Part shown: positions 1 to 8,573 of the stretch, one piece after another
Layout: each line of letters opens with the position of its first letter
How positions within the stretch are numbered: position 1 is the stretch's first letter
DNA from: an uncultured Acetatifactor sp.
GTDB lineage: Bacteria > Bacillota > Clostridia > Lachnospirales > Lachnospiraceae
NCBI GenBank assembly: GCA_910586515.1
Contig: CAJUGL010000010.1
Location: 4,637 to 68,636, forward strand
Reading direction: 5' to 3'
DNA: 64,000 bases
Program-made: the position numbers and the translations under genes
Notes under the pieces: generated by a model
The model's database searches: none
What the model saw: the letters and a program-made list of their open reading frames with translations, nothing else
What the model was told of the DNA's origin: nothing

Positions 1-24
1 TCAGTGCCCTGTCTGAACTGCTGC
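1..24. repeat. Partial copy of the 32-bp palindromic repeat, cut by the window edge
   Basis: The first bases give the centre and right arm (GCCCTGTCTGAACTGC) of the palindromic repeat found complete at 10435, 22218, 38197 and 56591. The left arm would lie upstream of the window. It sits just beyond the 3' end of the HPr-like gene, as other copies sit at gene ends. Confidence 0.6.
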
Positions 25-113
25 GGGTTACGTTACTGCCGCCGGATGTATTCACGCATCTTCCAAGTGAAAGCCCCGGCCGGTCCCGGGCCGGTCACCG
101 CCTCCCGGCGCAT

Positions 114-338
114 TCAGCTCGCCTCTGCAAGCCTTTGCAGCAGTTCCTCAAAATCGCTGTTGTAGCCGTTGTAGGATACTTTCAGCGGCCTGTGGAAATC
201 CAGTCCGTACACGCCCAGAAAAGATTTCGCATCGACAATGTATCTGTTATAGGAAATGTCAATGTCAAAATCACATTTGGAAGCCACGTTTACAAAATGC
301 TGCACTTCATCCGGGGTCAAATGAATCGTTCTAACCAT
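114..338 (-). CDS. HPr-like protein without the catalytic histidine loop
   Basis: This 74-residue protein resembles the phosphocarrier HPr. The stretch VDAKSFLGV matches the region around regulatory Ser46 of HPr (usually NAKSIMGV), and the length and C-terminal acidic helix fit. The N-terminal active-site loop (usually GLHARPA with phospho-His15) is missing: the sequence runs MVRTIHLTPDEVQHFV. It therefore probably cannot relay phosphate in the PTS. A regulatory role like Crh, which also lacks His15, is an inference. The ATG at 338 was chosen over an upstream in-frame start at 446 because AAGGAAGG lies just before it. The gene follows the TIGR03915 gene on the same strand, with about 125 bp between them. 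Confidence 0.7.
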   Translation of the reverse strand: MVRTIHLTPDEVQHFVNVASKCDFDIDISYNRYIVDAKSFLGVYGLDFHRPLKVSYNGYNSDFEELLQRLAEAS

Positions 339-464
339 TTCCAACCTTCCTTTCAGGGACAGGCAGCTGCCTGCCTTCCTCGCTTTTTCTCTACGCACAT
401 TTGTATTATCGACAAAAAGCCGGAAAAATAAAGCATTGTTTTGCAAATTTTACATAAAGTATTT

Positions 465-1223
465 TCAGCAAAACTCCACCATATACTTGCGGAAACGCAG
501 CGGAAGCATACTCTGCTGCAGCTTTGGATTCTTCCTCTCCCGGATGGCTATGGTATGACAGAACTGTCGGAACAGCTCCTGATAACGTATCTCATCTTCC
601 GAGTACACAATCCCCGAGGGCCGGTCCGCTTCCTCCCCCCGAAGCAGGTACCAGCTCCCTCCGGCGGGATGTATCCCGAACAGATTTCGCTTCTCGTCAT
701 AAATCATGAAATTCTCTATGGGCAGCCTGTCCGCAAAGTGCGGCATTAAAAAGACAAGCACGTCATTTTTCGGCCCTATGCAGGAATACAATACCTTGTT
801 TTCCAATTCCTGAAACCGCAGAAACTGCTTCTGATGGCCTGTCTCCGTGGACACTCCCCTGGCCAGTGCAAATGCCCTGTGAATATAGTCGTCCGCCAGA
901 TTGTCAAAAAGATGCCCGGGCCGGCAGTTCCCGGCCAACCCGGCAGCCACCGTCCGATAAACCGCCTGGGCCTTGTCCGCCTCTTCCGAGGCCAGCGCCA
1001 TACTCAGCTGAAGGCTGTTCTCCCCGCCGAATCGCCGGTTCAGCGTATTGATCACCTTCCTGCTCTTCACCGGGTCCGCCCTCACCTCAATATCCTCCGC
1101 AAACAGCATCGGATCGTCTGTAAGGCTCAAATACGTCTCCCTGTGATCGCGCTTCTCCTCATAGGCCTGATATATAGCGGTAAAAACGCTCTCCGCCGTA
1201 TCTTCACATCTATATACAATCAT
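465..1223 (-). CDS. TIGR03915/DUF4130-type DNA metabolism protein
   Basis: The 252-residue product starts MIVYRCEDTAESVFTAIY and fits the TIGR03915/DUF4130 family, which is found next to radical-SAM TIGR03916 proteins and is thought to act in DNA repair or modification. The reaction has not been established to my knowledge. The start at 1223 has GGAGGG seven bases upstream and is preferred over 1247. It lies 61 bp downstream of the radical-SAM gene on the same strand, so the two very likely form one transcript under the LexA-type boxes at 2667-2702. Family assignment is from recalled sequence style, not a search. Confidence 0.8.
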   Translation of the reverse strand: MIVYRCEDTAESVFTAIYQAYEEKRDHRETYLSLTDDPMLFAEDIEVRADPVKSRKVINTLNRRFGGENSLQLSMALASEEADKAQAVYRTVAAGLAGNCRPGHLFDNLADDYIHRAFALARGVSTETGHQKQFLRFQELENKVLYSCIGPKNDVLVFLMPHFADRLPIENFMIYDEKRNLFGIHPAGGSWYLLRGEEADRPSGIVYSEDEIRYQELFRQFCHTIAIRERKNPKLQQSMLPLRFRKYMVEFC

Positions 1224-1284
1224 CCTCTTCCCTCCGCCTGTCCTCACGAAACGCGGCCCGCAGACGCCTTGTCCATCCCGCGGG

Positions 1285-2637
1285 CTACAGCTGTCCCAAT
1301 GCCGCCTGACGCTGCTCCGCCGGGGACACCGGACGCGTAAACTCCCCGTCGTCGAACAGCGACAGCTGTCGATAACTCATGCCGTCACTTCCAAACTTCA
1401 CCCGCTCCGCCGAATCCGTAAGCTGACGCACAAGATAATCCTCCTCCAGCTTTACCGGATACATCATCCTGCCGCCGCAGGTAATAAAGTACAGCGCCCT
1501 CTTCAGCACAACGCCGATCTTTTTCAGATCCTGAAAAGTCAAATTACCGCTTCTGCGGGCCGCCACGATTCTTCCTGCGCTTTTTACCCCCACTCCGGGT
1601 ATGCGCAGCAGCTGTTCCAAAGGCGCGCGATTGATCTCCACAGGGAAATATTCCAGATGCCGCACTGCCCAGTCCTCCTTCGGGTCCAGCATTACATTGA
1701 AGAAGGGCCTTCTTTCGTCCAGCAGCTCCTCCGCCCGAAAACCGTAGAACCGCAGCAGCCAGTCGGCCTGATAGAGCCTGTGCTCCCGCAGCAGGGGCGG
1801 CCCGCCCGGCAAAGCCGGCAATGCCTTATCTTCGGTGACATTCACAAAAGCGGAATAAAATACCCTCTTCAGTCCGAACTTCCGATACAGTCCCTCCGCC
1901 ACATTGATAATCTGGTAATCACTCTCCGGAGTGGCGCCGATAATCATCTGTGTAGACTGACCTCCGGCCACGAATTTCGGCGCATTCCTGTACAGCACCA
2001 AATCGTTTCGGTTCATCCGGATACCGTCCTGAATCTGCCGCATGGGTGTCAGAATACTCTTCCGGTGCTTATTCGGCGCAAGCGTCCGCAGACCCTCGGC
2101 CGTGGGCAGTTCCAGATTCACGCTCATTCTGTCCGCCAGATAGCCCGCCCGTTCAATCACCTCCGGAGCAGCCCCCGGAATAGCCTTCACATGGACATAA
2201 CCGTTAAATCGGTACTTGTTCCGCAGAAGCCATATTGTACGCCAGATCAGCTCCATGGTAAACGTGGGATTCCGGATAATGCCTGAACTCAGAAACAGGC
2301 CTTCTATATAATTTCTGCGGTAAAATTCCATGGTCAGCGTGCAGATTTCCTCCGGTGTAAAAGTCGCCCTGGGAATATCGTTGGAATTCCGGTTGCGGCA
2401 GTATTTGCAATCGTATATACATTCATTGGTGAGCAGTATCTTCAGCAGGGCAATGCATCTTCCGTCGCCGGAGAAACTATGGCAGATGCCGGCCGCCACA
2501 CAATTGCCTATGCTCTTCCCGTTCCCCTTTCTCTCCACGCCGCTGGAGGTACAGGCCACATCATACTTGGCCGCATCTGTCAGCACCTGCAGCTTATCCT
2601 CCAGAGCCATCTCCTGCCCGGTTATCAAATACTCCAC
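1285..2637 (-). CDS. Radical SAM putative DNA modification/repair protein (TIGR03916 type)
   Basis: The 450-residue protein carries a CIYDCKYC cluster (C-x3-C-x2-C) for the 4Fe-4S centre of radical SAM enzymes. Its C-terminal third has a helix-hairpin-helix (IPGVGVKSAGRI), a DNA-binding motif. This matches the TIGR03916 family that pairs with TIGR03915. The open frame extends to 3726 over asnA, but that part is antisense shadow. I chose the GTG at 2637, which has a GAGGAGAGG ribosome site about nine bases upstream. An ATG at 2610 is the alternative. The promoter overlaps two LexA-type boxes, which suggests DNA damage induction. The substrate is unknown. Confidence 0.85.
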   Translation of the reverse strand: MEYLITGQEMALEDKLQVLTDAAKYDVACTSSGVERKGNGKSIGNCVAAGICHSFSGDGRCIALLKILLTNECIYDCKYCRNRNSNDIPRATFTPEEICTLTMEFYRRNYIEGLFLSSGIIRNPTFTMELIWRTIWLLRNKYRFNGYVHVKAIPGAAPEVIERAGYLADRMSVNLELPTAEGLRTLAPNKHRKSILTPMRQIQDGIRMNRNDLVLYRNAPKFVAGGQSTQMIIGATPESDYQIINVAEGLYRKFGLKRVFYSAFVNVTEDKALPALPGGPPLLREHRLYQADWLLRFYGFRAEELLDERRPFFNVMLDPKEDWAVRHLEYFPVEINRAPLEQLLRIPGVGVKSAGRIVAARRSGNLTFQDLKKIGVVLKRALYFITCGGRMMYPVKLEEDYLVRQLTDSAERVKFGSDGMSYRQLSLFDDGEFTRPVSPAEQRQAALGQL

Positions 2638-2666
2638 TTTGATATGCCTCTCCTCTCCCTGATTTA

Positions 2667-2678
2667 GAACGTGTGTTC
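2667..2678. promoter_or_regulatory. LexA (SOS) box 1
   Basis: GAACGTGTGTTC is an exact match to the Gram-positive LexA/DinR core GAAC-N4-GTTC, and the flanking A and T extend the dyad. It lies between the -10 element and the start of the radical SAM gene. Confidence 0.75.
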
Positions 2679-2684
2679 TTATAC

Positions 2685-2713
2685 AGAATAGCACATATGT
2701 TCTGTAATTGCAA
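2685..2713 (-). promoter_or_regulatory. Promoter of the radical SAM repair operon
   Basis: On the minus strand TTGCAA (2713-2708) and TATTCT (2690-2685) are separated by 17 bp. One LexA-type box fills the spacer and the other lies just downstream of the -10, where a bound repressor would block RNA polymerase. Confidence 0.55.
2691..2702. promoter_or_regulatory. LexA (SOS) box 2
   Basis: GCACATATGTTC matches the LexA core with one mismatch in the left half. It is centred 24 bp from box 1, inside the promoter spacer of the radical SAM operon and upstream of the divergent asnA promoter. Confidence 0.6.
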
Positions 2714-2731
2714 GGCTTTTTCATTTTTTGA

Positions 2732-2760
2732 TTGAAAAAAACACAGGGCTGTGCTAGAGT
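2732..2760 (+). promoter_or_regulatory. Promoter of asnA
   Basis: TTGAAA (2732-2737) and TAGAGT (2755-2760) have 17-bp spacing and an extended TGn before the -10. The asnA start lies about 33 bp downstream. Confidence 0.55.
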
Positions 2761-2793
2761 ATCCGTAAAGAGAATAGAGAAAGGAACACAAAT

Positions 2794-3804
2794 ATGCCAA
2801 GAATTACAATTCCGGACAACTACCAATCCGCCCTGGGCCTGTACGACACCCAGGCAGCCATCAAGACCGTTAAGGATTTCTTCCAGACGCTTCTGGCCGA
2901 ACGACTGCATCTGCTGCGTGTTTCCGCCCCGCTGATGGTAGATCCCAAGTCCGGCCTGAATGATAATCTGAACGGCGTGGAACGGCCTGTAGCCTTTGAT
3001 ATCAGGCACCAGGACGGCAGGGAAGCGGAAATCGTCCACTCCCTGGCAAAATGGAAACGTTACGCCCTGAAAAAATACGGCTTTTCCGCAGGCGAAGGAC
3101 TTTATACGGACATGAGCGCCATCCGCAGGGACGAGGAAGCAGACAATATCCATTCCATTTACGTTGATCAGTGGGACTGGGAGAAGATTATCACCAGACA
3201 GCAGCGTAACCTGGAAACCCTGAAGGATACGGTCCGCACGGTGTACAAGGTATTGCGTAAGACGGAAAAATACATGTCCATCCGCTACGATTATATAGAA
3301 GAAATCCTTCCCCATGACATTTTCTTCATCACCACAGGCGAGCTGGAAGAAATGTACCCCGACTGCACCCCGAAGGAACGGGAATACCGCATTGCAAAGG
3401 CCAAAGGCGCCGTCTGCCTCATGCAGATCGGCGATGTCCTGAAAAACGGCATGCCCCATGACGGCCGCGCGCCGGATTACGACGACTGGGCGCTGAATGC
3501 GGACATTATCGTCTACTACCCCGTACTGGACATAGCGCTGGAACTTTCCAGCATGGGTATCCGGGTGGATAAGGAGGCTCTGCTCTCCCAGCTGGAGAAG
3601 GCAGGATGCACGGAGCGGGCCGAACTTCCCTTCCACCAGGCCGTCATCCGTGAGGAAGTCCCCTTCACCATCGGCGGCGGCATCGGCCAGTCCCGCATCT
3701 GTATGTTCTTCCTGCGCAAGGCTCACATCGGAGAAGTACAGTGTTCCCTGTGGCCGGAAGAGGTCATGACCGAAGCCGAAAAAAAAGGTCTGCAGCTTCT
3801 GTAG
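2794..3804 (+). CDS. asnA: Aspartate-ammonia ligase (asparagine synthetase A)
   Basis: This 336-residue cytoplasmic enzyme makes asparagine from aspartate, ammonia and ATP. The sequence is AsnA-like over its full length, including GLNDNLNGVERPVAFD, SLAKWKRYAL, GLYTDMSAIRRDE and the C-terminal GGGIGQSR ATP-site motif typical of class II synthetase folds. Its length equals that of known AsnA. It is divergent from the radical SAM operon with about 156 bp between them, and is followed at once by a terminator hairpin overlapping the stop codon. A second, glutamine-dependent synthetase (asnB) lies at 36300, so this cell has both routes. Confidence 0.95.
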   Translation: MPRITIPDNYQSALGLYDTQAAIKTVKDFFQTLLAERLHLLRVSAPLMVDPKSGLNDNLNGVERPVAFDIRHQDGREAEIVHSLAKWKRYALKKYGFSAGEGLYTDMSAIRRDEEADNIHSIYVDQWDWEKIITRQQRNLETLKDTVRTVYKVLRKTEKYMSIRYDYIEEILPHDIFFITTGELEEMYPDCTPKEREYRIAKAKGAVCLMQIGDVLKNGMPHDGRAPDYDDWALNADIIVYYPVLDIALELSSMGIRVDKEALLSQLEKAGCTERAELPFHQAVIREEVPFTIGGGIGQSRICMFFLRKAHIGEVQCSLWPEEVMTEAEKKGLQLL

Positions 3805-3813
3805 CTGCAGGCC
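3787..3813 (+). terminator. Terminator of asnA
   Basis: GGTCTGCAGCT pairs with AGCTGCAGGCC (11 bp, one G-T wobble) around a five-base loop. The stop codon is in the hairpin, and a pyrimidine-rich CTTTCCTTCTC tail follows. Confidence 0.65.
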
Positions 3814-3883
3814 CTTTCCTTCTCTCCTTTCAGGCGCTCTGAACCGTCGCCTGGCAGATGCACGCCCCGGGTTCCGGCAATAC

Positions 3884-3915
3884 GCAACAGTTCCGTACCC
3901 TGTCTGAACGGTTGC
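3884..3915. repeat. 32-bp palindromic repeat, diverged copy
   Basis: The copy runs from GCAACAGTTCCG through a CCCTGT centre to CTGAACGGTTGC. The arms pair less well than in other copies. It lies between convergent asnA and the membrane protein gene at 3922. Confidence 0.6.
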
Positions 3916-3921
3916 GGGCTG

Positions 3922-5907
3922 CTACCGATATACGGCAAATTTCTCGTTTCTGAATCCCTTTGTGTAACCAAAACGTCTCATGAAGTCCAGCAGAATGTCC
4001 CACTTTTGTTCCGCTTCCGTCTGCCCTTTTTCCGCCGAACCCGCCGCCTCCTGATCACCCATATACGCTGCAGCCCGGAGAGCATATTCATCCTCCAGAA
4101 TAATCACCGGCCTTTCCGCGGAATTTTTACGCATCCGCTCCTCCAGGGCGCCCAGAGCCTCCTCCATAACCTCGAATCTATAGGAGTCCAGATCGCTCCA
4201 GGAATTAAAAGCCGGCGGCATCTGAAGATAATACGAGAGGGCCGGAATCCATCCGTACAGAATAACCTCTCTCCCCTGCAGTTCCTCATCCATCACATAT
4301 TCGCTGAGAGACCTCATCCATTCGGCCTTTTCCGGACTCATTTTTACATTTTTAAGAACCGGATTATTGTATACATAATCGGTGGCATTCCGTATTCCTG
4401 TGGCTTCCGCAAAGGCAAAACCCGCGCCGAAAGCGCCGAACTGAAAAAGGCACAGCGCCAGGAAAGCCGTCAATATTCCCTTCAGCGGAAAAGCGGAAAG
4501 CAGGATTCCGCCCTTTATTTTCCGCTCTCCCAGGCGCAGAAACCGCCAGCTCTCCCAAAGCGTGTAGGGCGCAGCCAGAAAAAGATTGTTCAGGCTGGGC
4601 AGGATACCGTTATTGCTCCCCATGGGCGTCACCAGAACCGTCAGGATCACCAGACCGCTGATCAGCTTTTCCTCCCGGGAACTGTTTCTGTGGAAGATGC
4701 GGATAACTCCGATAAGCATGGTCAGCATCAAAAACAAAGGCCCCGGACGCCAGATGGGATCATAGCTGTAGAACAAGAGGGAACAAAACCCCCTCTTATA
4801 CAGCCACCAGATCATGGCGGCGCAAACCCCTGTCCACAGAATCCGGACACCAAGGCGAAGAGCCGGAACGCCGCGTCCTGCTGCCTCATCCCGGAACGTA
4901 CCGCCGCCCTTTCCGGCTGTTCCGCCCCCCTTCGGCTTATCCTTCCCCGCAGTCCCGGCAAGCAATGCTTCCAGCCAGCCAGCCCCGGCAAACAGCGCCA
5001 TGCCGCCTGCGGCGATCACGGCTATCCGCGCCGCCCAGTACAGATTTTCCACATAATGCCGCAGAATCCCCATAATCATGGAGGATGCCTTATAGTCCTG
5101 TGCATTTTCCGTCATGGCAAACAGTCTGCCTATTCCTGTGATATATTCGTCGATTCCGTATTTGATATGAATTAAGCTCAGCAGGAAAACCAGGGCCGCC
5201 ACATATCCGGCCAGACACCAGAGGGTGTGGCGCAGGGTTCTGTGCCAATACCCCTCCTTTTTTCCCGCCTTCTTTTTTCCTCCCCCCTCTGTGCCGGAGG
5301 AAACCTCTTTCCGGGACTCCTCCCGCCACAGAATAAAGTCATAGGCCCATACCGCCGCAATCATGGCCATCTCCGGCAGATTGGAGAATCGCACCAGCAC
5401 ATTCGTCCCCAGCAAAGCCCCCGCCAGGACCATGTATCCCCTCTTCTCCCCCAAAAGCCCCAGGTACAGCAGAATAACCGAGGCCAGGAACAGCGCATAG
5501 GTCAGGTAATTGTACAAAACCGCTGTTGGACACCAGCAGAGACTCACGGCTGTCATCTCCCCCAGAAAAACTATTCCTCTCGGCATCCGCAGCTTCCTGG
5601 TACAGAAAAAATATCCCGCCAGAGCAAGGCCGCTGACAAAAAGTCCTGTGTACAGGTTCATGCCCCTCAGAGAATCCCCATTAGGCAGACCGGTCAGAAA
5701 GTTCCCGGTCACATTTGCCAGATAAGTGGAGAACAGCCACATGGGATCCATATGCCTCGTTCCCATATACTGAAAATTCGCGTAATTATATCCCGTATCC
5801 CAAAGATCCAGTCCCCAGGCAATATGCCGCAGCGGGTAGAATGCCAGCACCACGATAAAAAGGTTCTCCAGCAAATTGCCCTGACGCTTCCTCTTCTCCT
5901 TTTCCAT
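3922..5907 (-). CDS. Polytopic membrane protein, possibly a GT-C-type glycosyltransferase
   Basis: The 661-residue protein has about ten to twelve hydrophobic segments spread over residues 12-480 and a soluble, charged C-terminal part of about 160 residues. A lysine- and glycine-rich loop near residues 200-220 and a GKGGGT loop near 330 are probably cytoplasmic. Near the N-terminus, WDTGYNYANFQY resembles the acidic first loop of GT-C (PMT/ArnT-like) transferases, but I cannot confirm the family. The start has AAGGAG ten bases upstream. It lies 60 bp after an acyltransferase gene on the same strand, which suggests a joint role in modifying a surface polymer. No specific function is claimed. 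Confidence 0.7.
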   Translation of the reverse strand: MEKEKRKRQGNLLENLFIVVLAFYPLRHIAWGLDLWDTGYNYANFQYMGTRHMDPMWLFSTYLANVTGNFLTGLPNGDSLRGMNLYTGLFVSGLALAGYFFCTRKLRMPRGIVFLGEMTAVSLCWCPTAVLYNYLTYALFLASVILLYLGLLGEKRGYMVLAGALLGTNVLVRFSNLPEMAMIAAVWAYDFILWREESRKEVSSGTEGGGKKKAGKKEGYWHRTLRHTLWCLAGYVAALVFLLSLIHIKYGIDEYITGIGRLFAMTENAQDYKASSMIMGILRHYVENLYWAARIAVIAAGGMALFAGAGWLEALLAGTAGKDKPKGGGTAGKGGGTFRDEAAGRGVPALRLGVRILWTGVCAAMIWWLYKRGFCSLLFYSYDPIWRPGPLFLMLTMLIGVIRIFHRNSSREEKLISGLVILTVLVTPMGSNNGILPSLNNLFLAAPYTLWESWRFLRLGERKIKGGILLSAFPLKGILTAFLALCLFQFGAFGAGFAFAEATGIRNATDYVYNNPVLKNVKMSPEKAEWMRSLSEYVMDEELQGREVILYGWIPALSYYLQMPPAFNSWSDLDSYRFEVMEEALGALEERMRKNSAERPVIILEDEYALRAAAYMGDQEAAGSAEKGQTEAEQKWDILLDFMRRFGYTKGFRNEKFAVYR

Positions 5908-5967
5908 CCGTTTTCCGCTCCTTTTTCATCCTCTTCCCGTCCCTTGTTTGACCAGAAAAGTCAACCT

Positions 5968-7206
5968 TTACTTTCCGGGAACAGCCGCCCTGTTCCCTCC
6001 GGCAAACAGTCTGTCCAACCCGGCAATTCCAGCCCTCAGCCTGCGGAAAATCCCGAACCGCCCGCACAGCCGCCCCAGAAGACAGGCCCCGTAACGCCTT
6101 GCCGCTTCCGTCAGAATACCGCAGGCAAATACGCCTGCCGTCCCAATTCCCGTCCAGAACAGCACACTTACCGCCCCTGCCGCGCTGCCTGTCTCCATAG
6201 CCCCGACAGCCCGTCCCGCGCCGAACCATTCCTGCCAGGCATAGCGCAGCCCGATATTTTCGTGAAGCAGATATACCCCAAGGGTGCAGGAGGCTGTCCG
6301 GTTAATCCATTTGGCCGCACTTTCCCTGATTTTTATCCTGCGGAAAGCGCCGAACAATCCTGCCGAGGCCAGAAAGGGCAGAAGATGATTGTACTCCATG
6401 CACATTTTCATCATTGTCCCCAAGCTGCCCGTTTTTAAATAAATGCCCCGCAGCGCAAAAGTGCCGGCGAAAATCAGCACGCAGCAGCCCAGATACAAAG
6501 CAAGCCCCCATCTCTCCAGAAAAACGCTTCCGAACCGCCGCACATAGGCAGCCGCCAAAAAAACACACAGATACCACAGACAGTCATACCCCTGTCCGTC
6601 CATCTCAAACCGCACGGGAAAAATACTCTTCAGCACACAGAAGGTGAATAAAACCGCCCCCAGAACTACCTGCATCTGCTCCCTGGACATTCCTTTCACC
6701 GCCGTTCCCGCAAGGGGCAGAAGCAGATAGAAAAACACATAGGCAGTCATAAACCAGTAATGTCCCATGGACACGGGGAACAGGAGCGTAAGCAGGTAAT
6801 GGATGTCGAAATCCGTTCCTCTCATCACCCCGAACACCGCTCCCGTCAGACCGAAAACCACGGAATAAAACCACACCTGCCCCAACAACCCCAGCAGACG
6901 GCTCGGCTTAAAGGAGGACATACACAGAAAATAGCCGCTGATGAACATATATACGTTCACTGCCACAATGCAGAAACTTTCCAGCAGCCAGGCTGTCATC
7001 CGGGGAAGATTCATCTCCCCTGTCAAATCTGCCAGCAGATTCCCCTTTCCCAGATAGTGCAGCGCAACCACCATCAGCATTGCCACGCAGCGCAGCAGCT
7101 CCAGATTGGCCATGCGCCCCTGTCCCCCGGGCATTTCCCCCGGATTCACCGCCGCTGCGGTTCTGCCCTTTTTCCCGTTTTTTCGTCCTTCTTCTTTCTT
7201 CATCAC
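5968..7206 (-). CDS. Acyltransferase family 3 (membrane O-acyltransferase)
   Basis: The 412-residue protein has a 30-residue basic lead, then NLELLRCVAMLMVVALHYLGKG, the typical first membrane segment of the acyltransferase-3 family with its conserved Arg and His. About ten membrane segments follow. Such enzymes transfer acetyl or other acyl groups to cell-surface glycans, lipids or antibiotics. The partner substrate is not evident here. The gene precedes the polytopic membrane protein on the same strand, so the two may modify the same polymer. The start at 7206 has a GGGGGGA site, though an internal start near MANLELL is possible. Confidence 0.85.
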   Translation of the reverse strand: MMKKEEGRKNGKKGRTAAAVNPGEMPGGQGRMANLELLRCVAMLMVVALHYLGKGNLLADLTGEMNLPRMTAWLLESFCIVAVNVYMFISGYFLCMSSFKPSRLLGLLGQVWFYSVVFGLTGAVFGVMRGTDFDIHYLLTLLFPVSMGHYWFMTAYVFFYLLLPLAGTAVKGMSREQMQVVLGAVLFTFCVLKSIFPVRFEMDGQGYDCLWYLCVFLAAAYVRRFGSVFLERWGLALYLGCCVLIFAGTFALRGIYLKTGSLGTMMKMCMEYNHLLPFLASAGLFGAFRRIKIRESAAKWINRTASCTLGVYLLHENIGLRYAWQEWFGAGRAVGAMETGSAAGAVSVLFWTGIGTAGVFACGILTEAARRYGACLLGRLCGRFGIFRRLRAGIAGLDRLFAGGNRAAVPGK

Positions 7207-7282
7207 GTCCCCCCGTCTGCCTGCCGCTCCTTTATTCAGAACCCATTCCCAATGCGCCGCCCGATCGATCTCCTGCGTCCGC

Positions 7283-8269
7283 TCACAGCATGGATGCCCT
7301 GAGTTCCTCTCCGCTCCTGGCGCTCAAATACGCCGGCGCGATGTCGAAGACCGTCTTGCACCCGGACGCTCCCTCCTGCGAAAGCCTCCAGGCCGCCCTG
7401 GCATAGGCCACGATCACGCTGGCTGTAAACTCCGGATTGGAATCCAGCTTCAGGCTGTACTCGATGAGATGACGGTTCTCCCCCTCCCAGCCTGTGGAGC
7501 CGCTGCGCAGCACCAAACCGCCATGGGGTATACTGCCGTGATCTCTGTCCAGTTCTTCCTGGCTGATAAAATGCACCGTCGTGTCATAATCGGCAAAATA
7601 ATTCGGCATAGTCTTAATTTCGTTCTCAATTGCCGCCTTATCCGCTCCCTCCTCAGCCACCACAAAGCATTCTCTGGTGTGCTTCTGGCGTACGGTCAGC
7701 TCCGGATTTCCGCCTGCCCGCACTGCTTCCAGAGCGCTCTCCACCGGAATGGTGTACTGTTTGGCATCCTTTACCCCTGCAATCCGCCGAACAGCATCGG
7801 AATGCCCCTGGCTCACCCCACGGCCCCAGAAGGTATAATCCCTGCCCTCCGGCAGAATGGCATTGGCGTACATCCTGTTCAGCGAAAACATGCCCGGATC
7901 CCATCCCACGGAGATAACGGCTGTGTTTCCTCCCCGCTGAGCCGCATCATTCACCCTTGCGAAATGTTCCGGAATCCTGGCGTGCGTGTCAAAACTGTCC
8001 ACCACATTGAAAAACTCCGCATACTCCGGTGTCTGAACCGGAAGATCCGTCGCGCTGCCTCCGCACAGAATCAGGACATCCAGATCTCCCCTCCACGCCT
8101 TTGCCTCGCTCACAGAACAAACCTTTGCCGTTTTCGTCAGAATGGATACCTCTCCGGGGTTCCTTCTGGTAAAAACCGCCTTCAGCTCCATATCCGGATT
8201 CTGGCGAAGGGCGCATTCCACTCCCCGTCCCAGATTACCGTAACCTAAAATTCCTATTCTTATTCCCAT
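7283..8269 (-). CDS. ddh: meso-Diaminopimelate D-dehydrogenase
   Basis: The 328-residue enzyme carries out NADPH-dependent reductive amination of tetrahydrodipicolinate to meso-diaminopimelate in one step, feeding lysine and peptidoglycan synthesis. The N-terminal Rossmann motif is GILGYGNLGRG. Downstream are the family stretches CGGSATDLPVQ, FNVVDSFDTHARIPEHF and SVGWDPGMFSLNR. Length matches the family. The ATG at 8269 has AAGGAG seven bases upstream and gives the classical N-terminus, whereas the open frame extends to 8320. A promoter and a perfect 7-bp inverted repeat lie in the leader. Confidence 0.93.
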   Translation of the reverse strand: MGIRIGILGYGNLGRGVECALRQNPDMELKAVFTRRNPGEVSILTKTAKVCSVSEAKAWRGDLDVLILCGGSATDLPVQTPEYAEFFNVVDSFDTHARIPEHFARVNDAAQRGGNTAVISVGWDPGMFSLNRMYANAILPEGRDYTFWGRGVSQGHSDAVRRIAGVKDAKQYTIPVESALEAVRAGGNPELTVRQKHTRECFVVAEEGADKAAIENEIKTMPNYFADYDTTVHFISQEELDRDHGSIPHGGLVLRSGSTGWEGENRHLIEYSLKLDSNPEFTASVIVAYARAAWRLSQEGASGCKTVFDIAPAYLSARSGEELRASML

Positions 8270-8283
8270 ACCTGCTCCTTCCG

Positions 8284-8304
8284 CCGGACAAATCGAATGT
8301 CCGG
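8284..8304. promoter_or_regulatory. Inverted repeat in the ddh leader
   Basis: CCGGACA and TGTCCGG are separated by seven bases, 15 bp upstream of the ddh start and next to its ribosome site. It could be an operator or an mRNA hairpin. No factor is identified. Confidence 0.35.
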
Positions 8305-8338
8305 ACACTTTTAATGGCACGGCTTGGCCGCTGCTATC

Positions 8339-8367
8339 ATTATAATCGCTTGGGCCGGATTCCGCAA
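8339..8367 (-). promoter_or_regulatory. Promoter of ddh
   Basis: On the minus strand TTGCGG (8367-8362) and TATAAT (8344-8339) are 17 bp apart. The ddh start is about 70 bp downstream. Confidence 0.55.
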
Positions 8368-8482
8368 GAACCTATGATCAAGACAACCGGAATTTGTATT
8401 GCTGTGGTTACTGTTCACAGCCAATGTCATTCTTTTTTGTTGTAAGTGAATAGAAAAAAAGAAAATTATCATAAAGAAGTAT

Positions 8483-8511
8483 TTGTATTATACGTGTTTA
8501 TTCGTTATACT
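8483..8511 (+). promoter_or_regulatory. Promoter of the AAA-ATPase gene
   Basis: TTGTAT (8483-8488) and TATACT (8506-8511) are 17 bp apart in an AT-rich stretch. The rest of the 8370-8570 gap shows no other feature. Confidence 0.45.
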
Positions 8512-8573
8512 AACAGTAAGGATGTTGCTTTTTACAGAAAAGGGTGCAGAAATGGCAGAAGGGATATGGGAAT

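Noticed and set aside
2638..3726. N-terminal extension of the radical SAM frame over asnA
   Set aside because: It is antisense to a certain asnA gene, has no family similarity, and a good ribosome site with GTG lies at 2637.
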